Origin: Elusimicrobium simillimum
GTDB lineage: Bacteria; Elusimicrobiota; Elusimicrobia; Elusimicrobiales; Elusimicrobiaceae
Reading direction: 5' to 3'
NCBI RefSeq assembly: GCF_049639735.1
Contig: NZ_JBEVVA010000003.1
Coordinates: 1,550,001-1,614,000 of the forward strand
DNA: 64,000 bases
Made by a program: the position numbers and the translations under genes. A model generated the notes under the pieces. That model did not search any database, was not told where the DNA came from, and was given only the letters and a program-made list of their open reading frames with translations. Shown here piece after piece: positions 16,033 to 24,765 of the stretch (the first letter of the stretch is position 1; each line of letters starts with the position of its first letter).

Positions 16033-17817
16033 TTAATCTTCCTTAAGTAAAGACCACTTCATACGCCCAAAAAATGTTTGAGTGTCTTCAAGAAAATCTT
16101 TTTTACCGCCGTATTCATCGCCTAAAGCGGCTGCCTTTGCGCGGGTTGGGGCGGCGCGTTTGGCAGGGTCCGGGTATTTAAGATCCGTTGACGCCGGCGC
16201 GGCGGGGGCCTCTTTAACCGGCACTATTTCCTCGGGCGCGGCTTTGCTGAGCTCTACAGAAGGCTCGGCCTTTTTAGCGGGCTTTTTTAAATTTTTATTT
16301 TCACTATCTAAAACTTCTATTTTCTTTTTTAAACTTTCTATTACGCCGTCATTATCCTGTATTTTTTGCATTAAGGATTTAAATGTGTCATCCACACGCT
16401 TTTTCTCTGCCGAGTCTGCGGCGGAAGAGGCCGATGACGCGGCGGTTAAACGCACGGCGATATCGTCACGCTCTTTTTGCACTTCAAGTATTTTGGCGTT
16501 AAGCGCGGTAATTTTATCATTAGCTTCCTGCGTAATGGCGCGTATTTTTTGCGCGGCGTTTTTGGCTATTTCAAATTCTTTTTGCTTAAGAGCGGCCGCC
16601 GCTTCGTCCTCTTTTTGTTTAAGCTTGCTGCTGGCGGACTCTTCTATAGCTTTTATTTTGCCGGTAAGTTCGAGATTGGCCTCACTGGCAACTTCTGTTT
16701 TTACTTTGGCAAGGGCTTCCTCGTTAGCTTTTGTCAGCGCTTCAAGGTCTTTTTTAAATTGTTCTATCTGCCGGTTCTTTTCTTCCAGCTGTGTTTGCAG
16801 GGCGGCACTTTCTTCCTGCGCGGCTTGCAAGCGGGTGTTTTCAAGTTTAAGGCCTTCTATTTCCTCAACCTGCTTCATACACAGCGCCGACATTTCCTGC
16901 AGCTGTGTTTCCAACTTGCTTACTTTTTGCTGGTAGTGGTTTTTAATAGAAATTATGCGCCCTTCAAAGTCGAATGATTTAAAGCGCTCTTCCGCCTTAG
17001 TCAGCTGGTCGCGCAGGGATAAAATTTCTTTAGCCTGCTCGGCCGATTTTCTAAGGGCTTCTATCTTTTCGTCCTGCACGCGCTTAAATTCTTTTTCCAA
17101 CGCGCTGTTAACCGCTTTAAGACGGGATGTTTTCTCTTTAAGGCTGGCTATAAAGCGTTCTTTTTCTTCTTTATCAATTTTATGCTGGGCAAGCTCCTGC
17201 TTTTGCGTATTGGCAAGCTGGGACTGTATTTCCAGGTCTTCTCTCTGCTTTTCTATAATGTTTTGCTTGGTTACGCTGTCTTCTTTAGCGTCAAAAAGTT
17301 CTTTGGAATATCTTTCCACTTCCTGGTGCGCACGGTAAAGCTGCTCAGCGCCAAATTTGCTGGCTTGGTCTATGGGAGCGCCGTAGTAATAGCCCTGACC
17401 GTAAATTTCCGTGGGCGGCATGAACGCTGTGCGCTGCGGTTGCTGCTGCGCGCGGTTTAAACGGTCAACACTTTCTTTAAGGTTGGCTATTGTTGCAGAG
17501 ATATTATTAAAAAATTCGTCTTTAGATTTGGAGTTTTCATTCTCCGCTTTAGACTTGGCCAGTTCGTCCATAAGCTGGTCGCGGTCTTTAATGGAAGATT
17601 CAAACTTTTGTTCAAGTTCTGATATTTTTTCTTCCAGTTTTTTGAAAGACTGGTCTTTTTCTTCAGGTTTAGCCGAAGGTGTTTTGGGCTCTATAGTATT
17701 ATAAAAATTGCTTTTACCGGAGGCAAAAGCGCGCTCCAGTTCTGAATTTTCTTTTTCAAATTGGTCTAAAAACTGTGATATGTCAGACGGTAAATTCTCG
17801 TTATTTTCCAAATCCAT
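16033..17817 (-). CDS. Long coiled-coil protein
   Basis: A 594-residue protein with almost continuous coiled coil from about residue 55 to 505, broken by a Pro/Tyr-rich linker at about 125-150 (PPTEIYGQGYYYGAPIDQ). The tail is Ala/Pro-rich and ends in FFGRMKWSLLKED, a short basic-aromatic motif. No signal peptide or membrane span, so cytoplasmic. Structural or cell-shape roles are possible; I do not recognise the family. AAGGA lies before the ATG. It follows folC by 71 bases. Confidence 0.8.
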   Translation of the reverse strand: MDLENNENLPSDISQFLDQFEKENSELERAFASGKSNFYNTIEPKTPSAKPEEKDQSFKKLEEKISELEQKFESSIKDRDQLMDELAKSKAENENSKSKDEFFNNISATIANLKESVDRLNRAQQQPQRTAFMPPTEIYGQGYYYGAPIDQASKFGAEQLYRAHQEVERYSKELFDAKEDSVTKQNIIEKQREDLEIQSQLANTQKQELAQHKIDKEEKERFIASLKEKTSRLKAVNSALEKEFKRVQDEKIEALRKSAEQAKEILSLRDQLTKAEERFKSFDFEGRIISIKNHYQQKVSKLETQLQEMSALCMKQVEEIEGLKLENTRLQAAQEESAALQTQLEEKNRQIEQFKKDLEALTKANEEALAKVKTEVASEANLELTGKIKAIEESASSKLKQKEDEAAAALKQKEFEIAKNAAQKIRAITQEANDKITALNAKILEVQKERDDIAVRLTAASSASSAADSAEKKRVDDTFKSLMQKIQDNDGVIESLKKKIEVLDSENKNLKKPAKKAEPSVELSKAAPEEIVPVKEAPAAPASTDLKYPDPAKRAAPTRAKAAALGDEYGGKKDFLEDTQTFFGRMKWSLLKED

Positions 17818-17888
17818 TGATTATCCTTAAAAACCCGTAATTTCTTACTTATAATTAAACTTAAAATTCCGCCTGTTGTCAACGGTAA

Positions 17889-19067
17889 TTACAGATATTT
17901 TTTTACTTCAGCGGCCAAATAAAATGAACCTGTAAACACTACCGTTTTACCAAGCTTGCCCGACAGAGCCATTTTAATCACTTTTTTAAGCGGTATAATT
18001 TGTGTTTTAGCCACACCGTAATCCGCCGCTGTTGCCGCGCGCTGCGCGGCTAACTGCGTTAAATAAATTTTTTGTTTTTTTAAAACACCAAGCATACCTT
18101 TAACATCTTTATCTTTCATAGCGGCAAACACTATCGCGCAGTCTTTGTATCCTGAAAGATTTTTACGCAGGTTTTGTATTGCGTCCGGGTTATGGGCGCC
18201 GTCCAGTATCAGAGTAATGCCGTTATGCTTTATTATTTCAAACCTGGCCGGTATTTTTACATTTAACTTTGACGGGCTTTTTTCCCCTAACAACGCGGCC
18301 GCTTCTATAGCAAGCGCGGCGTTAAAAGCTTGCGCTTCGCCAAGTAATGAAACAGTATAGTTTTTATTTTTATATTTGAAAGTTGTCGATAATGTTTTAT
18401 AAGAAACTTTAATATTTGAAGGCTGCGCGTATACAAGCTTGCTTTTATTTTTTTTAGCCACCGTCTCTATTACAGATTTGGGCGCCCCGGGCAGCTTGCC
18501 GCACACGCATGGCACGCCGGGCTTTATAATGCCCGCTTTATTTGCCGCTACCTTACGTAAAGTACCGCCTAAAACGTCTTTATGGTCTAAACCTACGCTT
18601 GTTATTATTGATACTGCGGGGGTTACGACATTGGTAGCGTCCATAGTGCCGCCAAGGCCTGCCTCTATCACAGCGTAGTCAACTTTATTTTTGGCGAAGT
18701 AGTAGAAAGCGGCGGCCGAAAGCACCTCAAAATAGTTAAGCGCCGCGTCCTCCGCCGCCAATACCTTTTTTACAGCCGCGCACATTGAGCGGGCGGAAAT
18801 ATTTTTACCGTTTATTTGTATTCTTTCTAAAGGTGAAATTATATGCGGCGACGTGTAAAGCCCAACTTTGTAGCCGGCTTTTTGCAATATAAGCGCAAGT
18901 GTTGCCGCCGTACTGCCTTTGCCGTTGGTACCTGTTATATGAATAGTTTTTATTTTACTGTGCGGGTTTTTAAGCGCGAAAAGAGCAGTATTTAACGCAT
19001 TAAAATTCTGCTCTTTTTTTATGGTTAAGTGTCTTTTAAGTATTTTGTTATGTAAAGCGTTAAACAT
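17889..19067 (-). CDS. folC: Folylpolyglutamate synthase / dihydrofolate synthase
   Basis: A Mur-ligase family enzyme that adds Glu to dihydropteroate or folates. The P-loop HITGTNGKGSTAATLA and the following TSPHIISPLERIQI are the FolC signature; VDYAVIEAGLGGTMDATNV and LDGAHNPDA complete the ATP and substrate sites. 392 residues is slightly short of the usual 420 but all core motifs are present. It overlaps murA by eight bases, so the two are co-expressed. Confidence 0.94.
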   Translation of the reverse strand: MFNALHNKILKRHLTIKKEQNFNALNTALFALKNPHSKIKTIHITGTNGKGSTAATLALILQKAGYKVGLYTSPHIISPLERIQINGKNISARSMCAAVKKVLAAEDAALNYFEVLSAAAFYYFAKNKVDYAVIEAGLGGTMDATNVVTPAVSIITSVGLDHKDVLGGTLRKVAANKAGIIKPGVPCVCGKLPGAPKSVIETVAKKNKSKLVYAQPSNIKVSYKTLSTTFKYKNKNYTVSLLGEAQAFNAALAIEAAALLGEKSPSKLNVKIPARFEIIKHNGITLILDGAHNPDAIQNLRKNLSGYKDCAIVFAAMKDKDVKGMLGVLKKQKIYLTQLAAQRAATAADYGVAKTQIIPLKKVIKMALSGKLGKTVVFTGSFYLAAEVKKYL

Positions 19068-20340
19068 TTTCTTCTTGGGTTCTGGGGTTAAAACGTTTAA
19101 TATTGGCGCCTAAATGGGTAAGCTTAGCCTCTACATTTTCGTAACCTCTGTCCACGTGGTAAATACGGTCAACCACGCTTTCGCCATCGGCGCAGAGCGC
19201 GGCCAAAATAAGCGCCATACCGCCCCTGAGGTCAGACGCCATCACACTGGCGCCCGAAAACTTTTCCACGCCTTTTATTTTAGCCATAGTTTTTTCTATA
19301 GTAATATTTGCGCCCATACGCACAAGCTCGGGCGCGTGCATGTAGCGGTTTTCAAAAATATCTTCCGTAATATCGCTGGAGCCGTCTGCCAGGCAAAGCA
19401 ATGTCATATACGGCGCCTGTAAATCGGTAGCAAAACCGGGGTAGGGCATAGTCCTGATGCCAACTGGTTTTATTTTACCGTCTTTAGGCGGGCGCACGTG
19501 CACAAAATCCCCCCCAACTGTAAGATCAAAGCCGGCTTCTCTTAAGTTTTCTATTAAAATGTCATTATGCGTGGGCACACAGTTTTTTACCAGAACATCA
19601 CCCTTTGTAGCGGCGGCGGCTATAATATAAGTGCCGGACTCTATGCGGTCAGCCACTACGGTATGGTTCATACCGCTAATAGAGTCTTTGCCGTTAATAA
19701 CTATGCTGCCTTTGGCGTTTATGCTGATGTCCGCGCCCATAGATTTAAGAGCATTAATCAGGTCGTCCACTTCAGGTTCCTGCGCGGCGTTTTCTATAAC
19801 TGTTTTACCGGGCACTAAAGAGGCGCACATCATAAGGTTGATTGTTGCGCCAACACTGGGGAACCTAAGCACTATTTTAGCGGGGTTAAGCTTGGCGGCT
19901 TTAATTAAAATATCGCCCTTTTCGGTAGCGCAAACGGCGCCCATTTTTTCAAACCCTTTAAGGTGAATATCCACGGGGCGCACGCCTATGGCGCAGCCGC
20001 CGGGCAAGGGGATTTGCGCGTGTTTTAGGCGGGCAAGCAGCGGCCCCGCCACCCAAAAGCTGGCGCGCATCTGCTTAACTAATTCATATGGTAAAGAGGA
20101 GTGCAGCGGGCCGTTGCTTTTGATTGTTGCCGTACCGTTTTCGTAAGTTACCTCTTTGCCAAGTTCTTTTAAAAGTTTAAATGTTGTGCGTACATCTCTA
20201 AGATTTGGCACACGGCGCAGTACGCAAGTGTCGTCTGTAAGCAGGGTGGCCATGAGTATTGGGAGCGAAGCGTTTTTAGAGCCGCTTATTTCTACGGTTC
20301 CTTTTAAAGCGGTGGGGCCTTTAATGATAAATTGGTCCAT
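19060..20340 (-). CDS. murA: UDP-N-acetylglucosamine 1-carboxyvinyltransferase
   Basis: First committed step of peptidoglycan synthesis: transfer of enolpyruvate from PEP to UDP-GlcNAc. 426 residues, normal length. The start SGSKNASLPILMATLL and the loop PLPGGCAIGVRPVDIHL with the catalytic Cys (the fosfomycin target) are clear, as is YPGFATDLQAP. An AAGGA ribosome site precedes ATG 20340. It is transcribed away from the prepilin gene and begins the murA-folC pair. Confidence 0.96.
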   Translation of the reverse strand: MDQFIIKGPTALKGTVEISGSKNASLPILMATLLTDDTCVLRRVPNLRDVRTTFKLLKELGKEVTYENGTATIKSNGPLHSSLPYELVKQMRASFWVAGPLLARLKHAQIPLPGGCAIGVRPVDIHLKGFEKMGAVCATEKGDILIKAAKLNPAKIVLRFPSVGATINLMMCASLVPGKTVIENAAQEPEVDDLINALKSMGADISINAKGSIVINGKDSISGMNHTVVADRIESGTYIIAAAATKGDVLVKNCVPTHNDILIENLREAGFDLTVGGDFVHVRPPKDGKIKPVGIRTMPYPGFATDLQAPYMTLLCLADGSSDITEDIFENRYMHAPELVRMGANITIEKTMAKIKGVEKFSGASVMASDLRGGMALILAALCADGESVVDRIYHVDRGYENVEAKLTHLGANIKRFNPRTQEENV

Positions 20341-20446
20341 AACAATATCCTTTTAATTAATAAAATTTTGTGTTCTGAAAGCGAAAAATCAGGTATACTA
20401 AGAGTATATAAAATAAATCTGCACAATTATTAAAGAGGTTACCGTT

Positions 20447-20980
20447 ATGAATAAAAAAGGTTTTACGTTAACTGAAATAGTGGTGGTAGTGCTTATTATA
20501 GGCATACTGGCCGCTGTGGCGACGCCTACTTACCTGGCTTCTGTAGAAAAATCAAAATACTCCTCAATAGTAAGCATGGTGCGCGGCATACAGGATTCTG
20601 TAAAAAGATGCACCGTGGAATCAGGCAACAATATGTCGGCAACAAACTGCACATTTGATAAACTTGATATACAGGTAAGAGACGCCGACGGAAACAGAGT
20701 AACACAGGCCAGGCTTGATAAAACTTCAATCTCATCAGGCATAATGCTGGATAATAATTTTTATATATCATATGTCTCTGGCAAATATCCCGCGATAACA
20801 ATATCAAGAGAGCCATACAAGGACGCTAATTTCTACGCCTTTACCATAGACCATACCGGCAAATGCGGCATAAGCGCTCTTACAACAAGCACAAAGGCCG
20901 TGGACATGCTTAACAGCTTGGGGCTGCCGCAAGTAAAAGCGATATCCGGGTATGTAAACTTTGAAAGGTGTTATATATAA
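20447..20980 (+). CDS. Type IV prepilin-like protein
   Basis: A 177-residue pseudopilin/prepilin. The start MNKKGFTLTEIVVVVLIIG is the class III leader: PilD-type peptidase cuts after Gly, leaving N-methyl-Phe, and Glu at mature position 5 is present. The C-terminal domain has Cys pairs (around residues 46-59 and 145-175) that could form disulfides. It stands alone, with no assembly genes in the window, which is seen in genomes that carry many dispersed pilin-like genes. AGAGG precedes the ATG. Downstream lie the triplicated hairpin repeats. Confidence 0.9.
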   Translation: MNKKGFTLTEIVVVVLIIGILAAVATPTYLASVEKSKYSSIVSMVRGIQDSVKRCTVESGNNMSATNCTFDKLDIQVRDADGNRVTQARLDKTSISSGIMLDNNFYISYVSGKYPAITISREPYKDANFYAFTIDHTGKCGISALTTSTKAVDMLNSLGLPQVKAISGYVNFERCYI

Positions 20981-21000
20981 ATTATAGTTTGTAAAAATAA

Positions 21001-21226
21001 AAAGCCCCGCCAGTTGGCGGGGCTTTTGCTAACGCAAAAGCAAATTTTAAATATTTTGACTTCATCAAAATAACAACTTTTAAAATTTTTACCAATTAAT
21101 ACGCCCCGCCAGTTGGCGGGGCTTTTGCTAACGCAAAAGCAAATTTTAAATATTTTGACTTCATCAAAATAACAACTTTTAAAATTTTTACCAATTAATA
21201 CGCCCCGCCAGTTGGCGGGGCTTTTT
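21001..21226. repeat. 99-bp tandem repeat made of nested hairpins (2.3 copies)
   Basis: The GC-rich hairpin GCCCCGCC-AGTT-GGCGGGGC occurs at 21004, 21103 and 21202, a period of 99 bases. Each full unit also holds GCTTTTGC-TAAC-GCAAAAGC and a nested AT palindrome: AAATTTTAAA outside TATTTTGA-CTTCA-TCAAAATA and closing with TTTTAAAATTT. The units are essentially identical. The GC hairpins have T or A flanks and probably serve as terminators for the convergent prepilin and protease genes. An 86-codon minus-strand ORF across them is a by-product of the repeat. Confidence 0.9.
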
Positions 21227-21236
21227 GCCATTAAAA

Positions 21237-22106
21237 TTATAAAAGCTCAGCTGAGTCCGGCGGGATTATTTTGCCAAAGCCCATGCCGACGTCTTTTTTA
21301 TAAAGCCCGCCGCGCATAGTGTCCGTAATAAACTTTGTGTTGGCGGCGTTAAATACGGGGAAATACGCGTCGTCTGATCCGCCGGAAATTATGCCTATTA
21401 AATGCCCGCCAAAATCAAACACGCCGCCGCCCGAATACCCTTTACCCGGTGCAAAACCCTTGATATTGCCTATGCCGTTAGTATTACGGAAGTACGCCTT
21501 GGCCGCTACCGCGCAAGAAGGCACAACTGTGCCGGTGGAAATATCCGCCACGGAAAATGTGCTGGTCATTTCATAATTATTTCTGTCAAATTCAAGTATG
21601 GTTACGGGCTTGTCATACTTCATGGCTTTGTTCCACTTCACCTGCACGTCACGCTCGTTACGCAGCGCCAAAGAAAATTCATCGGTGCGCATTTCCTGGT
21701 TTTCTGTCCTTTCGTAATAGGTAAAAGAATCCGAGTCAGGGTTAATTCTGACAAGCGCCAGGTCGCCGTAGGCGCTGAACCTTTTGTGCACAAAATCAGG
21801 GTCCACAAACACTCTTGGTGCGTCTTTGGTATGATTTACTGTTATTCTGGCGCCGGGGTTGGTGTTAATCATGTCAACCAAAACAACACAATCTTTATTT
21901 TTACACCTGTCGGCCACGCAGTGGGCGGAAGTTAACAACCAGTATTTGTTTAATCTTACGGAGTGGCAGCTGTAGCCAAATTTATCGTGCTTATCGCTCT
22001 TTACCTGTATGGCATAGGTATTGTCAAAAAAAGCGGCGTTTTGGCACTGCGCCGCCGCGGGTATGGCAGCTAGAACAAAAAGGATAGAGGCAAGAAGTTT
22101 TTTCAT
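21237..22106 (-). CDS. Secreted trypsin-like serine protease
   Basis: A 289-residue chymotrypsin-fold protease. Residues 1-19 are a signal peptide (MKKLLASILFVLAAIPAAA). The triad is visible: His in LTSAHCVADRC, Asp in GDLALVRINPD and Ser in GKGYSGGGVFD. Paired Cys residues near the His suggest disulfides outside the cytoplasm. It could process surface or host proteins; the substrate is unknown. It lies 18 bases downstream of a membrane protein gene and is likely co-transcribed. Confidence 0.9.
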   Translation of the reverse strand: MKKLLASILFVLAAIPAAAQCQNAAFFDNTYAIQVKSDKHDKFGYSCHSVRLNKYWLLTSAHCVADRCKNKDCVVLVDMINTNPGARITVNHTKDAPRVFVDPDFVHKRFSAYGDLALVRINPDSDSFTYYERTENQEMRTDEFSLALRNERDVQVKWNKAMKYDKPVTILEFDRNNYEMTSTFSVADISTGTVVPSCAVAAKAYFRNTNGIGNIKGFAPGKGYSGGGVFDFGGHLIGIISGGSDDAYFPVFNAANTKFITDTMRGGLYKKDVGMGFGKIIPPDSAELL

Positions 22107-22124
22107 AAAGTCTCCGCTACGGGA

Positions 22125-23708
22125 TTAGTTTGCCGAGGGGTGCCAGGAATCGCTGTCTCTTATATTGATAACAAGGCCCGCCACCAGCATGTCTAAAGCG
22201 TCTATGGCCTGCGGCTTATCTATATTGGCTGTAAACGCGTTAAATATTGTGTTATGACTTTTTAAATAACCCTTAGAGTCCAGCACGCCGTTAATTGCGT
22301 AACTTGCGCGCAGCATGCCCCACATATGCCCAAAAAACTTTCTAAGCACTGCTTTGCCCGTGGAAACCTCTTCAAACCCGGCAAGCTTGTCGCCCCTGCT
22401 GTCCAAAAGTGACCAACTGCGTTTTAAAGCGAATTTTTTACGTTCTAAAGTTAAAGTTTCTTTTGTATGGGCGTAATAAATAGTATAAATTTCCCTCTTA
22501 ATACCATACCCCTTTTGTAAAACATAGACGGATTTTTTGCCGTTTTTATTATACAGCGTAAACTCCCTAAGAGAAACTAAAGATATTATCAAACCAAGCG
22601 CGAATATAAAAAACCCGATAGCCAAAATAAGAGAGGAAACAGAGTATGACGTAGTATAGTGAAACTGGTGCATTTTTACAAGGCCGAACGTCTCGTTAAA
22701 GCTGACGGCGCACATAAAACTGACGCACACCATTATAAATATAGCCCCTATAAACTCAAACGTAGTACCCCACCTTGTATTAAAAGAAATAAACGTGTTG
22801 CCCTGGTTATCACGCGCGCTGTGTATTAAAGAAGGCGTACCGTACAACCTTTTAAATTTAATAGGATACGCGGACGCCGGGTTAGCGGTAATTTCAGGCG
22901 CTCCCCCTTTAATAAAAAACTTTAATATAAGTGAGGCAAAAAATACAAAAACATACAGAGCGAAAAGTAATACGACAATGTCAAAAAGTCTGCCAAGCTC
23001 CCTTATAACAGGCGGCATGTTTTTGCTTACAAACGTAAAATTTTTATTAGCGGCTAAAGTTCTTTTAATTTTGGCCAACGCGCTTAAAGCGGGTTCTTTT
23101 TTAACAACTTCTTTTTTGGGTTCTTCTACCACAGCCACTTTAAAATCTTTTATTGTGGGCAGGATATCGGCATGTTCAACCTGCGGCAGGGAGTAGGTGT
23201 CGTATGTCTTAGCAGCCGCCCCGGCTTTGGGTGAAATAAAAGAAAAAAACAAGTCAGCCTCGGCGTAAGTAACGTTTTGTGCAAGTACTGAGTAGGCGCG
23301 TTTATTTATAAGAAAATAACCCGCGCTAAAATCTGTCTTAGGCGTGGAAAAGCTGATGTACATAAGCGGCTCGCCGGTGGCAAACTCTACCCTCTTAATA
23401 TCTTCACCGGTGTAAGAGTTGCCAAGCACCTTCATTTTTCTGTTTCTTACGTCCAGCAGGTCATCGTTTACTTTTTGTTCAACACAGGCTTCTTTGTCGC
23501 AGTCTGATAAAAATTTAAATTCTATTTTGCTGCCGCCTTTAGATAATGAAAGAACGGAATTTTCCGCATTAGCAGCCGTTGCCGCCCAGCCGCTTGGCAT
23601 ATCCATGGAAAACTGCCCGTCGGATGACGTAAAAACCGCCGCGTTTAAGACAGCGGGCAAAGCTAAAATAATAATATTTAAAATGATTTTTCTATACATA
23701 CTATTCAT
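22125..23708 (-). CDS. Membrane protein with N-terminal exported domain, function unknown
   Basis: From ATG 23708 the protein has 527 residues; an in-frame frame extends upstream but the ATG at 23708 has a TATAAT exactly six bases before it. Signal peptide (about residues 5-24), exported domain (FTSSDGQFSMDMPSGWAATA), then three or so membrane spans (around 245-270, 318-340 and 358-385). The C-terminal ~130 residues resemble a tubby/scramblase-like strand-rich domain (VYVLQKGYGIKREIYTIYY, then RSWSLLDSRGDK), but this is a weak impression. Its neighbour is the secreted protease. Confidence 0.7.
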   Translation of the reverse strand: MNSMYRKIILNIIILALPAVLNAAVFTSSDGQFSMDMPSGWAATAANAENSVLSLSKGGSKIEFKFLSDCDKEACVEQKVNDDLLDVRNRKMKVLGNSYTGEDIKRVEFATGEPLMYISFSTPKTDFSAGYFLINKRAYSVLAQNVTYAEADLFFSFISPKAGAAAKTYDTYSLPQVEHADILPTIKDFKVAVVEEPKKEVVKKEPALSALAKIKRTLAANKNFTFVSKNMPPVIRELGRLFDIVVLLFALYVFVFFASLILKFFIKGGAPEITANPASAYPIKFKRLYGTPSLIHSARDNQGNTFISFNTRWGTTFEFIGAIFIMVCVSFMCAVSFNETFGLVKMHQFHYTTSYSVSSLILAIGFFIFALGLIISLVSLREFTLYNKNGKKSVYVLQKGYGIKREIYTIYYAHTKETLTLERKKFALKRSWSLLDSRGDKLAGFEEVSTGKAVLRKFFGHMWGMLRASYAINGVLDSKGYLKSHNTIFNAFTANIDKPQAIDALDMLVAGLVINIRDSDSWHPSAN

Positions 23709-23714
23709 AATCAC

Positions 23715-23720
23715 ATTATA
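23715..23720 (-). promoter_or_regulatory. -10 hexamer placed for a leaderless mRNA
   Basis: TATAAT, then GTGATT, then ATG 23708. Six bases between hexamer and ATG would put the transcription start on the A of the start codon. No Shine-Dalgarno is seen. Confidence 0.45.
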
Positions 23721-23756
23721 TATAATAATATTGTTTTTAAGATTGGCTTTTTTTGT

Positions 23757-23762
23757 TAAAAT
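23757..23762 (+). promoter_or_regulatory. -10 hexamer placed for a leaderless mRNA
   Basis: TAAAAT, GTATCT, then ATG 23769 of the ACT-domain gene; no Shine-Dalgarno. Confidence 0.4.
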
Positions 23763-23768
23763 GTATCT

Positions 23769-24179
23769 ATGGCAATAAATATAATTAAACAATACAGTGT
23801 TTTTCTTATCAACCAACCCGGCGCGTTACACTCTTTTTCCAATTTATTCTTAAAAGAAAATGTTAACATTATAGCCATATCCCAGGACGTGCGCTACGAC
23901 GCGGCCGTAGTAAGAATAGCTATAGACAGCGACTCAGAATCCGTCAGCCACGCCATAACCAAAGCGGGCTTTACCAGTGTTAAAACGGACGCCATCTGCC
24001 TGGACGCCCCCAACAGAGTGGGCCTAATATCCGATATTACAGAAATTTTGGGTAAACAAGGCATAAACATATCGGCAGTATACGGGTCAATTTCCAATAC
24101 GGAATCATCGCGCCTTATAATTGTGGTTAACGATATAGCTAAGGCAGTAGACGTGCTTGCCCAGTCCGGCATGGTGTAA
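23769..24179 (+). CDS. Tandem ACT-domain protein
   Basis: A 136-residue protein with two ACT domains. The first starts IKQYSVFLINQPGALHSFSN and the second LDAPNRVGLISDITEILGKQGINISAVYGS, each with the Gly at the ligand-binding turn. Stand-alone ACT pairs bind amino acids and act as sensors or regulators. No catalytic domain is fused. It is divergent from the membrane protein gene and ends at a bidirectional terminator shared with the HU gene. Confidence 0.85.
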   Translation: MAINIIKQYSVFLINQPGALHSFSNLFLKENVNIIAISQDVRYDAAVVRIAIDSDSESVSHAITKAGFTSVKTDAICLDAPNRVGLISDITEILGKQGINISAVYGSISNTESSRLIIVVNDIAKAVDVLAQSGMV

Positions 24180-24197
24180 AAAATTTTACGCTTAAAT

Positions 24198-24225
24198 AAA
24201 AAGCCCCGTTTTTACGGGACTTTTT
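24198..24225. terminator. Bidirectional terminator between the ACT gene and the HU gene
   Basis: AAAAAGCCCCGT pairs with ACGGGACTTTTT (one mismatch) around a TTTT loop. It overlaps the HU stop codon. Confidence 0.75.
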
Positions 24226-24484
24226 ATTTTTCTAAAGAGGGTGACGGTTTAAAGCGGATTTTGGTTTTTTCGGGCACATCAACACGCTGTAAAGTTTTGG
24301 GGTTATGGCGAACGGAAGCCTTTACCTTAACACGTTTAAATGTGCCAAAGTTGCTTATGGTAACCTTGCCGTCGCGCTCAACACCCGCCTTTATAATATC
24401 AAACAATTTATCTACAGTTGTTTTGGCCTGGCGTTTATCAAGCAAATGCTTGGCAAGTTCGTTAACAATATCTTCTTTCTTCAT
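24224..24484 (-). CDS. HU/IHF family DNA-binding protein
   Basis: An 86-residue histone-like protein, shorter than the usual 90. It has the helical N-terminus (MKKEDIVNELAKHLLDKRQA), the strand GKVTISNFGTFKRVKVKA and the DNA-inserting arm RHNPKTLQR. The conserved Pro in RHNPKT intercalates and bends DNA. It would act in nucleoid structure and in recombination or promoter architecture. TAGAAT lies exactly six bases before the ATG, with no Shine-Dalgarno. Confidence 0.93.
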   Translation of the reverse strand: MKKEDIVNELAKHLLDKRQAKTTVDKLFDIIKAGVERDGKVTISNFGTFKRVKVKASVRHNPKTLQRVDVPEKTKIRFKPSPSLEK

Positions 24485-24490
24485 AACAAT

Positions 24491-24496
24491 ATTCTA
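24491..24496 (-). promoter_or_regulatory. -10 hexamer placed for a leaderless mRNA
   Basis: TAGAAT, ATTGTT, then ATG 24484 of the HU gene. Confidence 0.45.
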
Positions 24497-24553
24497 TCAA
24501 AAAAATTAGTACTGTTACGCTCATAAAATGCCGTTATAAGTGTAGTTATAGAA

Positions 24554-24735
24554 GAAAATTTTCACAGGGGTTTGAGCGGATTTTCTTTTTTCTTCGCGCG
24601 AACAAGTACTTAAAAGCGAAGCGTACGGTGAGTGCGAAGAAAAAAGAAAATCCGCCAAAATCCGAAGAAAATTTAAACCGCCGATGAAACCTAAGCGAAC
24701 GCAGAGAGCGATATAGTTGGGACGCAAGGCGCAAA
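24554..24735. repeat. Structured intergenic element, family A, copy 1
   Basis: A long hairpin with 22-base arms: GCGGATTTTCTTTTTTCTTC plus GC starting at 24576, and its exact reverse complement ending at 24655. Outside them AAATTTTC pairs with GAAAATTT. The 3' part holds the box CTAAGCGAACGCAGAGAGCG (24691-24710), shared without change with the copy at 28763. The arms differ in sequence between the two copies but stay complementary. The gap between gpsA and HU contains no other convincing feature; a 101-codon minus-strand ORF across it looks spurious. Confidence 0.75.
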
Positions 24736-24763
24736 AAAAGCCCCTCACAAGAGGGGTTTTTTT
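24733..24763. terminator. Terminator after gpsA and after element A copy 1
   Basis: AGCCCCTC-ACAA-GAGGGGTT with A7 and T7 flanks; works in both directions. Confidence 0.85.
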
Positions 24764-24765
24764 AT

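Noticed and set aside
16082..16936. 284-codon plus-strand ORF opposite the coiled-coil gene
   Set aside because: Shadow of the coiled-coil coding strand, Ser/Ala/Phe-rich; no ribosome site.
21001..21226. CRISPR array
   Set aside because: Only 2.3 units with a 99-base period, no unique spacers and no cas genes; it is a tandem palindromic repeat.
20971..21231. 86-codon minus-strand ORF with a repeated peptide
   Set aside because: It is the translation of the 99-bp hairpin repeats and a terminator; no start context and no protein-like composition.
23769..24179. Small regulatory subunit of acetolactate synthase (IlvN)
   Set aside because: There are two ACT domains in tandem, no IlvN C-terminal domain and no ilvB neighbour.
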